This document shows, piece by piece, positions 1 through 7,689 of a stretch of DNA of 15,707 nt. The notes beneath the pieces are model-generated. The model worked only from the letters and a program-made list of their open reading frames with translations, was not told the origin of the DNA and made no database searches. The stretch comes from SIG672 sp045657105 (GTDB lineage Bacteria > Bacillota > Clostridia > Oscillospirales > CAG-272): NCBI GenBank assembly GCA_045657105.1, contig JAZOSN010000037.1, positions 1 through 15,707 on the forward strand. The letters run 5' to 3'. The position numbers and the translations under genes are program-made. The stretch's first letter is position 1; every line of letters begins with the position of its first letter.

Positions 1-200
1 GCATAAGTCGGACTGCAAACGGGCGCGCCCGGAGTTATGACCGAAGCCATACCTCTTACAAACGCGGTCTTGCCTGCTCCGAGATCTCCGACAAGCGCAA
101 CGAAGTCGCTTTTTCCGAGTTCTTTTGCAAGAAGCGCGCCTATTTCTTCGGTTTTTTCGACACTTTCCGACGAAAATTCATATAAAAGCTCTCTTTTCAT
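1..200 (-). CDS. tsaE: tRNA threonylcarbamoyladenosine biosynthesis ATPase TsaE (partial, C-terminus outside window)
   Basis: TsaE is the small cytoplasmic ATPase that works with TsaB and TsaD to make the t6A modification at position 37 of ANN-decoding tRNAs. Only the first 66 residues are present; the gene runs off the left edge. The sequence shows a short N-terminal region, then a Walker A P-loop GDLGAGKT at residues 38-45, followed by VCSPTYA at residues 61-67, which matches the conserved V-x-SPT-[FY] segment of the family. The ATG at 200 lies one base after the fhs stop codon (TGA at 204-202), so translation is probably coupled and the gene is the fourth member of the leftward operon. In many Firmicutes tsaE is followed by tsaB and rimI, but that cannot be seen here. 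The family call is firm because the P-loop and SPT motif have the right spacing. Confidence 0.9.
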   Translation of the reverse strand, partial: MKRELLYEFSSESVEKTEEIGALLAKELGKSDFVALVGDLGAGKTAFVRGMASVITPGAPVCSPTY

Positions 201-201
201 A

Positions 202-1884
202 TCAGAAAAGTCCCGTTATATTTCCGTCGTCATCAACGTCGATATGATACGCCGCGGGATCTGCGGGAAGTCCGGGCATCGTAAGTATTGCGCCCGTGAG
301 AACGACGACGAACTTAGCTCCTGCCGACAGCTTGACGTCACGGATCGTGATCTCAAAATTCTCAGGTCTGCCGAGCTTTGTCATATCGTCCGAGAGCGAA
401 TACTGTGTTTTTGCAACACAGATCGGATAGCGTGAATACTCCTCACCGAGCGCCTCAATATCAGAAATAGCCTTAGATGCCGCCGCATCGTATTTTACGC
501 CGCTCGCGCCGTAAATTTTGGTTGCTACGGCGTTAATTTTATCCTTTATCGACATCTCGTCGGGATAGGTAAATCTGAACTCCGAAGGCTTTTCACAAGC
601 GGCAACTACCTTATGCGCAAGGTCTATTCCGCCTTCTCCGCCCTTAGCAAATACCTCTGCAAGCGATACCTCGACGCCCTTCTTATCGCAGATCTCTTTT
701 ACTACTGCAATCTCGGCATCGGTATCGGTATCGAACTTATTTATTGCAACGACAACGGGAAGTCCGAATCCCTGAATATTTTCGATATGCTTTTCGAGGT
801 TACAGATTCCCTTTCTGAGTGCCTCGACGTTCTCTTCTTTAAGAGAGGTCTTGGGAACTCCGCCGTTATATTTGAGCGCACGTATCGTAGCCACGATAAC
901 CACCGCAGAGGGAGTGAGTCCTGCCGCGCGGCATTTAATATCGAGGAACTTTTCTGCTCCGAGATCTGCGCCAAATCCCGCCTCGGTTATCGCATAATCT
1001 GCGAGTTTGAGTGCGAGCTTGGTCGCTCTTACCGAATTACAACCGTGAGCAATGTTGGCAAAAGGTCCGCCGTGAATAAGCGCAGGAGTGTTCTCGGTAG
1101 TCTGTACGAGATTGGGTTTAAGTGCATCTTTAAGAAGTGCGGTCATAGCGCCTGCAACCTGAAGGTCGCGGCAGTACACCGGCTTATTATCATAGGTATA
1201 TGCAACGAGGATATTGCCAAGTCTTTCTTTCAGATCGGATACAGACTCAGAAAGGCAAAGTATCGCCATTACCTCACTTGCGACGGTTATCATAAAATGA
1301 TCTTCTCTCGGAACTCCGTCGGTCTTCTTACCCATACCGATAACTATATTTCGCAGTGCGCGGTCATTTGTATCGGTAACACGTCCGAAAAGAACTCTTC
1401 TCTGATCGATACCGAGCTTATTTCCCTGCTGGATATGGTTATCTATAACGGCACACAAAAGGTTATTCGCCGCAGTGATCGCGTGGAAATCTCCCGTAAA
1501 ATGAAGGTTTATATCCTCCATGGGAAGGACCTGCGAATATCCGCCGCCTGCCGCGCCGCCTTTAACACCGAACACCGGTCCGAGCGAGGGCTCGCGGAGC
1601 GCGATTATCGCATTCTTGCCGATTTTTTTCATAGCCTGACCAAGACCTACCGTCATCGTGGTCTTTCCCTCTCCTGCCGGAGTAGGGTTTATCGCGGTGA
1701 CGAGAATAAGCTTACCGTTTTGTCTATCGGCATTTCTTTTAATAAAAGCATCGTTTATCTTTGCCTTATATCTTCCGTAGAGCTCGAGCTCACAGGGCTC
1801 AATTCCGAGATTTGAAGCTATCTCGGTTATATCTTTAAGGCTCGCGTTCTGAGCAATTTCGATGTCTGTGGGAAATCCTGCCAT
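202..1884 (-). CDS. fhs: Formate-tetrahydrofolate ligase (10-formyl-THF synthetase)
   Basis: This cytoplasmic enzyme joins formate to tetrahydrofolate using ATP, giving 10-formyl-THF for purine synthesis, initiator tRNA formylation and, in acetogens, the Wood-Ljungdahl methyl branch. At 560 residues it has the usual family length. The P-loop is TPAGEGKTT at residues 68-76. Other conserved blocks are the glycine-rich VKGGAAGGG stretch near residue 108, HFTGDFHAITAANN near residue 128 and VTDTNDRALR near residue 170. The ATG at 1884 has only a modest AGAAAGG site upstream. It lies 36 bases after the aminotransferase stop with no terminator between, and one base before tsaE, so it is read as part of the Lrp-aminotransferase operon. 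No other Wood-Ljungdahl gene is in the window, so an acetogenic role cannot be claimed. Confidence 0.97.
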   Translation of the reverse strand: MAGFPTDIEIAQNASLKDITEIASNLGIEPCELELYGRYKAKINDAFIKRNADRQNGKLILVTAINPTPAGEGKTTMTVGLGQAMKKIGKNAIIALREPSLGPVFGVKGGAAGGGYSQVLPMEDINLHFTGDFHAITAANNLLCAVIDNHIQQGNKLGIDQRRVLFGRVTDTNDRALRNIVIGMGKKTDGVPREDHFMITVASEVMAILCLSESVSDLKERLGNILVAYTYDNKPVYCRDLQVAGAMTALLKDALKPNLVQTTENTPALIHGGPFANIAHGCNSVRATKLALKLADYAITEAGFGADLGAEKFLDIKCRAAGLTPSAVVIVATIRALKYNGGVPKTSLKEENVEALRKGICNLEKHIENIQGFGLPVVVAINKFDTDTDAEIAVVKEICDKKGVEVSLAEVFAKGGEGGIDLAHKVVAACEKPSEFRFTYPDEMSIKDKINAVATKIYGASGVKYDAAASKAISDIEALGEEYSRYPICVAKTQYSLSDDMTKLGRPENFEITIRDVKLSAGAKFVVVLTGAILTMPGLPADPAAYHIDVDDDGNITGLF

Positions 1885-1920
1885 AATTATTCTTGCCTTT
1901 CTCGCATTTATATATTATTT

Positions 1921-3096
1921 TTAAGTATTTTTAAGCTTTTTTACGAATTCTGCGATTTTTTCAAGCGCTATCGAAATATGATTTACAGAGTAAGCGTACG
2001 AAATACGTGCAAAGCCCTCTCCACATTCTCCGAAAGCGGTTCCGGGAACTATTGCAACTCCCGCCTCGTAAAGCAGTCTTGTGCAGAACTCCTCGCTACT
2101 AAGCCCAAAGCCTCCGACGTTTGCGAAAACGTAGAAAGCGCCCTCGGGAGTGAAGCAGTCAAGACCTGCATCTTTTAGTCCCTTTGTTATAAAGAGTCTT
2201 CGCTTATCGTACTCTTCTTTCATATATTCGATATCGCCATCTCCTGCACTCAGCGCCTCAATAGCGGCAAACTGACTGATAGTCGGCGCACACATTATCG
2301 CGTACTGATGTATTTTGAACATCTGAGCGGTTATCTCTTTCGGTGCAAGAGTGTATCCGAGTCGCCAACCTGTCATAGCGTAAGCCTTGGAAAATCCGCT
2401 TGCGATTATCGTACGCTCTCTCATACCTTCAAGAGAAGCTATCGAGGTATGTTTACCCGTATAAGTAAGCTCTGCATATATTTCGTCCGAGAGAACGAGA
2501 ATGTTCGTGCCGCGAAGCACCTCTGCGATCTCTTCAAGCTCTGCCTTGTTCATTATCGCGCCCGTGGGATTGTTCGGGAACGGAAGAACGAGCATCTTGG
2601 TTTTCGGAGTTATAGCATCACGAAGCTCCTGTGCGGTGAGCTTGAACTGATTCTGAGCTTTAAGCGGTATAGCTACCGGCACTCCGCCTGCCATCGTGGT
2701 TATAGGTCCGTAGCAGACAAACGAGGGTTGAGGAATTATTACCTCGTCGCCGTCGTTCACGCAGGCGCGAATAGCAAGGTCGATAGCCTCACTTCCGCCG
2801 ACACTGACGAGTATTTCGTCTTTCGCGCTATACGAAAGATCAAATCTTCTTTTCATATATGCGGATATTTCCTCGCGAAGAGGGGTAAGTCCCGCATTTG
2901 ACGTATAATATGTCCTTCCCTTTTCAAGGCTCTCGATAGCCGCCTCGCGTATATGCCACGGAGTTACAAAATCCGGTTGACCGACCGTGAGCGAAACGAC
3001 GTCCTTCATCTCATCAAGAATATCGAAAAATTTTCTTATTCCGGACGGACTCAGCGAGCATGCCTTAGAGGAAAGCACTTTGCCGTAATCCATCAT
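1921..3096 (-). CDS. PLP-dependent aminotransferase, class I/II (aspartate/aromatic aminotransferase-like)
   Basis: A 391-residue fold-type I aminotransferase that moves an amino group between an amino acid and a 2-oxo acid through pyridoxal phosphate. The Schiff-base lysine is K237 in SGFSKAYAMTGWRLGY. Other cofactor and substrate residues are N175/N176 in PNNPTG, D204 and Y207 in SDEIY, R245 in GWRLGY, and the C-terminal substrate-carboxylate arginine R364 in ARISYAYS. Length and motif order match the AspC/PatA-like subgroup, but the amino acid substrate cannot be decided from motifs. The start overlaps the stop of the upstream Lrp-type regulator by four bases (ATGA), which implies translational coupling. 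A second ATG one codon later (3093) is equally possible. The paired regulator suggests expression that responds to an amino acid that may also be a substrate; this is inference. Confidence 0.93.
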   Translation of the reverse strand: MMDYGKVLSSKACSLSPSGIRKFFDILDEMKDVVSLTVGQPDFVTPWHIREAAIESLEKGRTYYTSNAGLTPLREEISAYMKRRFDLSYSAKDEILVSVGGSEAIDLAIRACVNDGDEVIIPQPSFVCYGPITTMAGGVPVAIPLKAQNQFKLTAQELRDAITPKTKMLVLPFPNNPTGAIMNKAELEEIAEVLRGTNILVLSDEIYAELTYTGKHTSIASLEGMRERTIIASGFSKAYAMTGWRLGYTLAPKEITAQMFKIHQYAIMCAPTISQFAAIEALSAGDGDIEYMKEEYDKRRLFITKGLKDAGLDCFTPEGAFYVFANVGGFGLSSEEFCTRLLYEAGVAIVPGTAFGECGEGFARISYAYSVNHISIALEKIAEFVKKLKNT

Positions 3097-3572
3097 ATCT
3101 CGCAGTTACCTCTCTCATCGACCTCGGGAGCCTCATAGATAACGCCCTTGTCCTTATATTTACGAAGCACGAAGTGAGTTGCCGTAGACGTGACGTATTC
3201 GAGGGGAGCGAGCTTCATAGCAACGAACTGCGCGACCTCTTTAAGAGTTCTGCCCTCGATGATGACTTGAAGATCGTAGCTTCCCGACATAAGATACAGG
3301 CTTTTTACCTCGTCGTAGCGATATATCTTCTCTGCGATCTTATCAAAGCCGCGATCGCGCTGAGGAACGACCTTTATCTCGATAACCGCACTCACGTACT
3401 CTCTATCGGTCTTATCCCAGTCAACCAGTGCCTGATAACCTACGATAACGCCGTTTTTCTCATATTCCTTTATTGCATTTTTTATATCGCCCTCTTCTTT
3501 TTTAAGCATAGTGGCGATCTGCTCACTCGTAAGGCGAGCATCGGATTCGAGCATTTGAAGTATTTTATCCAT
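3093..3572 (-). CDS. Lrp/AsnC family transcriptional regulator
   Basis: A 159-residue DNA-binding regulator of the feast/famine type, which usually senses amino acids and often controls its own gene and its neighbour. Residues about 3-45 form the winged helix-turn-helix, and residues about 62-145 form the RAM (AsnC C-terminal) domain. The conserved LMSGSYDLQVIIEG stretch near residue 93 corresponds to the G-x-Y-D-[LY] turn of the effector-binding face. The chosen ATG at 3572 has a GGAGG site seven bases upstream. An in-frame ATG at 3605 would add 11 residues that include that ribosome binding site, so it is rejected. The tail past the RAM domain (about 15 acidic residues ending GNCEI) is longer than in minimal family members. 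It overlaps the aminotransferase by four bases and is first in the operon. Confidence 0.92.
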   Translation of the reverse strand: MDKILQMLESDARLTSEQIATMLKKEEGDIKNAIKEYEKNGVIVGYQALVDWDKTDREYVSAVIEIKVVPQRDRGFDKIAEKIYRYDEVKSLYLMSGSYDLQVIIEGRTLKEVAQFVAMKLAPLEYVTSTATHFVLRKYKDKGVIYEAPEVDERGNCEI

Positions 3573-3624
3573 TTCAGAACCTCCGTTTTGAGATTTATTT
3601 AACACCTACCTATTTTAATAATAT

Positions 3625-3653
3625 ATTATACTACACATATTCTGATTTTTCAA
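3625..3653 (-). promoter_or_regulatory. Sigma-A promoter for the Lrp-aminotransferase-fhs-tsaE operon
   Basis: Read on the minus strand, TTGAAA (3653-3648) and a perfect TATAAT (3630-3625) are separated by exactly 17 bases. Transcription would start near 3618, giving a leader of about 45 bases before the ATG at 3572. The 110-base region up to the divergent promoter at 3715 is AT-rich and is where an autoregulating Lrp protein would be expected to bind, but I see no clear operator palindrome. Confidence 0.82.
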
Positions 3654-3714
3654 GAGCTTATCGGGCTTAAAACGCGTTTTTTTGATTTTTTTCGCTCACA
3701 GACGGCAAAAAAGA

Positions 3715-3743
3715 TTGACATACATTTTCTTTTTTGCTAAAAT
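3715..3743 (+). promoter_or_regulatory. Consensus sigma-A promoter for the isomerase-like gene
   Basis: TTGACA at 3715-3720 and TAAAAT at 3738-3743 are 17 bases apart. The expected transcription start is near 3750, immediately before the GAGGTAG ribosome binding site at 3751-3757 and only about 13 bases before the ATG at 3763. This is close to the shortest leader that still carries a ribosome binding site, and leaves no room for a leader-based control element. Confidence 0.85.
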
Positions 3744-3762
3744 AACATTCGAGGTAGATATT

Positions 3763-4575
3763 ATGAACAACAAAATATACTGTTCTACCGGCACGATAGT
3801 CGGCAGGATAAACAATTTTAATTACAGACTTTTCACCGAAAATCACAAAAATATCCGAGCAGACGGCTTTGAGCTTATGATGGTAAAGGCTTATTACGCT
3901 CTCATCCCCGAGCTTTGCCGTGAGATCGAACGCGCAGGCGCAAAGATCGCCGTCGTTCACGCGGAAAAGGACATTGGCGGCTTTTTATCCGAAACGGACA
4001 CCGAGGTCCTCAAAAAAGCCTTTTCAGATTTCGAGGCAAACTGCAAGGTCGCCCAAACGCTCGGAGCTCAAAAGATAGTATTCCATTTATGGAGCGCACC
4101 GAGCTCTGACACCCGATTTGAAAACAATCTCTCGACGCTTCCCTATCTATGCGAGATAGCCGACAAAAGCTCGGTCGAGCTGCTTATTGAAAACGTACCC
4201 TGCACACTTGGAGATCCGTTTACAAGGCTTTCTCAGATCGAGGAAAAATATCCTGACGTCAGGTTTATTTTTGACACACGTTTCGGAGCCTTCCACGAGC
4301 AGACCGATAAATTTTTGTCCTGCGATTGGCTATCCGGCGGCAAAATAGCGCATATGCACTTTTCGGATTACATAGGACCCGCACACGATTTTTCGTCGCT
4401 TCGACCGATACCGCATCTCGGCAAGGGACTCGTCGGATTTGACAGGATAATGCCTATTATTTCCGGGAAATACAGTGGGTCCATTACCCTCGAATCTCCC
4501 GAGATCCACGAGGGCTGCGAGGGGCTTGACAAGATCAACGCCGATCTTGATTATATTCGCAAGTGGGTTATCTGA
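3763..4575 (+). CDS. Sugar phosphate isomerase/epimerase-like protein (xylose isomerase-like TIM barrel)
   Basis: A 270-residue protein of the AP-endonuclease-2/xylose isomerase-like TIM-barrel superfamily, whose members are metal-dependent isomerases, epimerases or endonucleases IV. Likely metal or active-site residues at the barrel strand ends are H109 in VFHLW, E143 in LIENVP, D171 in FDTRF, H178, H197 and H199 in HMHFSDY, and E244 in TLESPE. The first barrel strand carries FELMM where epimerases often have VEL. It is too short and lacks the nine-residue zinc signature expected for endonuclease IV, so a sugar or inositol-type substrate is more likely, but none can be named. The ATG at 3763 is chosen because GAGGTAG sits just upstream; an upstream in-frame ATG at 3682 precedes the promoter itself. 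It is a single-gene unit, so context gives no pathway clue. Confidence 0.78.
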   Translation: MNNKIYCSTGTIVGRINNFNYRLFTENHKNIRADGFELMMVKAYYALIPELCREIERAGAKIAVVHAEKDIGGFLSETDTEVLKKAFSDFEANCKVAQTLGAQKIVFHLWSAPSSDTRFENNLSTLPYLCEIADKSSVELLIENVPCTLGDPFTRLSQIEEKYPDVRFIFDTRFGAFHEQTDKFLSCDWLSGGKIAHMHFSDYIGPAHDFSSLRPIPHLGKGLVGFDRIMPIISGKYSGSITLESPEIHEGCEGLDKINADLDYIRKWVI

Positions 4576-4577
4576 TT

Positions 4578-4621
4578 TAAAAAAAACGCCCGTCAGCCAA
4601 ATGCAGACGGGCTATTTTTTT
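4578..4621. terminator. Bidirectional intrinsic terminator between convergent genes
   Basis: The stem GCCCGTC (4588-4594) pairs with GACGGGC (4606-4612). After an A-A mismatch two more GC pairs close a CAAAT loop. A run of T follows on the plus strand (4614-4621) and a run of A precedes it (4578-4586), which becomes a U tract for minus-strand transcripts. It therefore serves both the isomerase-like gene and the lipoprotein gene. The T tract overlaps the lipoprotein's TAA stop (4622-4620). Confidence 0.93.
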
Positions 4622-7595
4622 ATGCCTCAAACTGTTCGAGAGAAACCGATCCGTCAAGTGCAGAGAATCTTATGAGAAAGCTCTTTGTCTGTCCGTCCGA
4701 GTCGGTATAGGATATTGCGCGGTTTACCGTAGCGTCGTTTATATAGGTGGATACAACGAGCGGCATATCGCTCGTAAGCTCTTCGAGCGTGAAGAGCACG
4801 CCTTCAACGAAAATTCCGTCGGTATCGTCAATAGCAAGAAGCTTGAAATCACTTACTGTTACGTTCGTTTCAAAAAGGAGATCCCATTCGGTGTTCTGAG
4901 CCGCTTCATCGCTGAAATGGGTATACTGATCACCGCTTAAAAATGCTTCGTCGGGATAAGAAAGTATGATCTCCGCATTAGGCGGTGTAACTATTACTTT
5001 ATCGCAAAGCAGATCTCTTTCAAGCTCGTAGCTATCACTGTCAACGAAGCACCAATCGCTATCAAGCGCCAAAAATCCCTTACTTGCCATCTGGCTTGCA
5101 AAAAGATTCATATACGCGTCGAGATTTTCAAGCGGTGTTCCGTCAAGACCTACGAGCATCACACAGACCGCGTTTCCTCTACTGAAATCCCCGTAGGCTC
5201 TGTCGGTAGTACCGAGCAGATCCCAGATAACGTCCTGTGCGGCGATCGGTCTGTATGCATCTACTATAACTATACGGCATCTTCCGTCGTCCATCGTCGC
5301 GAAAAAGTTTGCTACTTCAACAAGCTTTTTAAGCGTTCCGTAACGGAGATAAGCATCATCGAAATCGTATATCTTCTTACCCGTTTCGTTATCGGTGCCT
5401 GCATATTTCAGATCAGTGCCGATGATATCCGTATAATCCGAAACCTTTACAAAGTTTTCGTCGGGGTATCTGTCGTTTTCGGGATCGTAGGTGATATTTT
5501 CCTTGACACAGGAGTATTTTTCTGCAAGTCCGTCCTCGTCCTGCTCGAATTTAGCCTTGCAGTCCTCTATCTCGGACTCGGTAGCAGCAATTTCAAGCTT
5601 CACGCTGACGAGCTCGTTTTCATACTGTTTAAGTAGCTCGGCGTTAGGATCGGGCGCAGGCGGAGTTACTGTATCGCCGCCGTTTTCAGTGCCTGTTCCG
5701 CCGTTATTTTCCGAACCCGTGCCCTGATTATTTTCATCGGTATTGACAGTAGACGCGCCGCCGTCATTTACAAGTGCTCTGAGTCTTTCGATCTCGCTTA
5801 CGAGCTCGCTGACTCTCTTTTCAAGCGATGCAAGCTTATTTTTGAGATCCTTCATCTTCTGCTCGAAGCTGTCGCGCAGATCGTGTGTTTCAGACTTATA
5901 TTCATCGTCGTAGGACGTGCCGTCCGCAACGACGTAAACAGTAACCTTATGGCTTACGGTAGTACCGTTAAAGTTTGCAATAAAGAACTCTATTTCGCAT
6001 TCGCCGAGTCCCTGTGCGATTATCATACCGTGCTCGAAGTTCCAGATGGCAACCTCTGCATTCGAAGAAACGGCGCGAATTATTACCGCGTCCTCTTCGG
6101 ACTCGGAAGGAAGGTATACGAATTTAAGCGCAAGCAGGTCGCCCCGGTTCATATAGTATGTACCCGAGAGAGTGTAGAACTCTTCTACCGGGTATATTTT
6201 CTTTGTAACTTCAAGGTCGAACGATGCGGTAACTCCGTTGGGAGCCGTTACCGTTATCGTTGTCGTTCCTACGGTATGTGCGGTAATAACGCCGCTTGAA
6301 GAAACGTTCGCTACATTTACGTTACTCGAAGTCCACTCGAAATAAGGAATCTCGTCCGCATCTGCGGGGGTGATGATCGGCGAGAGCTTCAAGGTATCCG
6401 TGCACTGCATCTGCAAGGTAGGATATTTACCCGTTTCGGCGTCCTTTTCTCCCTCGAATTCGATCGAAATGAGAGGATTATTTACCGTGACTGTGAGCGT
6501 ATTTATATATCCGCCGTCCTCAGACTCGGCAGTGAGAGTTACGGTGCCGTTTTTGAGTGCAACGATCTTTCCGCCAACTATCTTTGCAACCTTATCATTG
6601 GACGAGGACCAGATTATATTTTTATTGGTAGCGTCCTCGGGGAAATAGATTATATTGGGATCTGTTCGGCTTCCCTTGGAAACGGTTATCGATTCTTCGA
6701 CGAACTCAAATCCCGTGAGTGCCGAAATTACGGTCACCTTACAGGAGGCGCTAAGGCCGTTAGTGGTGGTAACGATTATCGTAGTTTCTCCGCAGGAAAG
6801 TGCGGTGATAACCCCGCCTGAATTTACGATAGCAACGCTTTCGTCAGACGATTTCCAGCGCGGTCTGCTAGTAGCGTCCGCAGGAAGCATACTGAATTCG
6901 AGCTGCATGGACACATCTCTGTTTATTGTGAGCTCCTCGGGAGTAAGTGTTATCGAGTCTGCATATTTTCCGACGGTTATACTGCATATCGCCGTATGTC
7001 CGCCCGGCTCCGCGCTTACCATTATACTCGTATTTCCAAGCGAATGTGCGGTTACAAGTCCGTTTTCGTCAACGCTTGCAACAGAAGGAGCACCCGAGAT
7101 CCAAGTATAAGTCGCTCCCACGAAGTTTTCGGGAACGGGAGATGCAACTATCTGAACGCTATCTCCTATTTCAAGATCGTAATCCTCGTAACTGAGCTTG
7201 ACACCCGAAAGTCTGAGCACTACGCTTACCTGTGCGCTTACGGTATGCTTTCCGTCAAGGGTGGTCGCCGTTATGTTTGCACTTCCCTGCGACACACCTG
7301 TAAGGAGTCCGCTCGTATTTACGGTAGCAACCGCCTCATTATCCGAGCTCCAAAGCAAATTAGAGGTCTGCATTCCCGTTGCGAGGTTCTTTATTTTGAG
7401 AGCGAGCGTCTTGCCGACGTCTACGGTTATATCGCCCGTAATATCAAAAGCAATACCTTCCTTTATTTCATCGGGCGTAGTATCCGTGTTCTGATCGGGA
7501 TCCACGGTTCCGCTATTATCGTCGGGCGTCCTACAAGCAGTCATAAAAGAAAGGAGCGCCGCTATCAGAAGCAAAATTAAAAATACCTTTTTCAC
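4620..7595 (-). CDS. Large BIG2-repeat lipoprotein with a degenerate VanX-like (M15D) domain
   Basis: A predicted surface lipoprotein of about 991 residues. The N-terminus has two lysines, a hydrophobic stretch and a lipobox ending MTAC, with lipidated Cys21. Six Ig-like BIG2-type domains follow (about residues 45-128, 129-212, 213-292, 293-374, 375-465 and a divergent sixth at 466-558), each with a W-x-SS...VA-x-V...G-x-[VI]-T-A pattern. Next come a heptad-rich coiled coil (about 563-612), a Gly/Asn/Thr/Pro linker (about 613-650), a second helix (about 652-700), and a VanX-type D-Ala-D-Ala dipeptidase domain (about 712-860). That domain keeps NFVKVSDY, DLKYA, DAYLR and the arginine of DAYRP (R782). 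The HSRGxAxD motif reads FSRGNAVC (F804, C811), and the E-x-x-H site reads SDWC (S846, C849). All zinc ligands and the catalytic Glu are lost, so peptidase activity is unlikely; wall-peptide binding is a guess. The last ~120 residues are unrecognised. GTG at 7595 is preferred because GGAGATGAT, a near-perfect SD, covers the alternative ATG at 7604. Confidence 0.87.
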   Translation of the reverse strand: MKKVFLILLLIAALLSFMTACRTPDDNSGTVDPDQNTDTTPDEIKEGIAFDITGDITVDVGKTLALKIKNLATGMQTSNLLWSSDNEAVATVNTSGLLTGVSQGSANITATTLDGKHTVSAQVSVVLRLSGVKLSYEDYDLEIGDSVQIVASPVPENFVGATYTWISGAPSVASVDENGLVTAHSLGNTSIMVSAEPGGHTAICSITVGKYADSITLTPEELTINRDVSMQLEFSMLPADATSRPRWKSSDESVAIVNSGGVITALSCGETTIIVTTTNGLSASCKVTVISALTGFEFVEESITVSKGSRTDPNIIYFPEDATNKNIIWSSSNDKVAKIVGGKIVALKNGTVTLTAESEDGGYINTLTVTVNNPLISIEFEGEKDAETGKYPTLQMQCTDTLKLSPIITPADADEIPYFEWTSSNVNVANVSSSGVITAHTVGTTTITVTAPNGVTASFDLEVTKKIYPVEEFYTLSGTYYMNRGDLLALKFVYLPSESEEDAVIIRAVSSNAEVAIWNFEHGMIIAQGLGECEIEFFIANFNGTTVSHKVTVYVVADGTSYDDEYKSETHDLRDSFEQKMKDLKNKLASLEKRVSELVSEIERLRALVNDGGASTVNTDENNQGTGSENNGGTGTENGGDTVTPPAPDPNAELLKQYENELVSVKLEIAATESEIEDCKAKFEQDEDGLAEKYSCVKENITYDPENDRYPDENFVKVSDYTDIIGTDLKYAGTDNETGKKIYDFDDAYLRYGTLKKLVEVANFFATMDDGRCRIVIVDAYRPIAAQDVIWDLLGTTDRAYGDFSRGNAVCVMLVGLDGTPLENLDAYMNLFASQMASKGFLALDSDWCFVDSDSYELERDLLCDKVIVTPPNAEIILSYPDEAFLSGDQYTHFSDEAAQNTEWDLLFETNVTVSDFKLLAIDDTDGIFVEGVLFTLEELTSDMPLVVSTYINDATVNRAISYTDSDGQTKSFLIRFSALDGSVSLEQFEA

Positions 7596-7689
7596 TATTA
7601 TCATCTCCGAGAGTTTTTTACGTTATTTTTTCGACTCAAACAGACGGCATTACCGTCGGTTTTACATTTTACGGTTTCTTTCCAGTTAC

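Noticed and set aside
613..1815. A 400-codon open frame antisense to fhs
   Set aside because: The minus strand encodes a full-length, highly conserved formate-tetrahydrofolate ligase here; the antisense frame has no recognisable domain and follows from codon bias.
3682..3762. A longer N-terminus (27 more residues) for the isomerase-like protein
   Set aside because: This ATG lies upstream of the TTGACA/TAAAAT promoter, so the mRNA would not contain it, and GAGGTAG directs the start to 3763.
4620..7595. An active vancomycin-resistance type VanX dipeptidase
   Set aside because: All metal ligands and the catalytic glutamate are substituted, and no vanH, vanA or vanRS-like neighbour is present.
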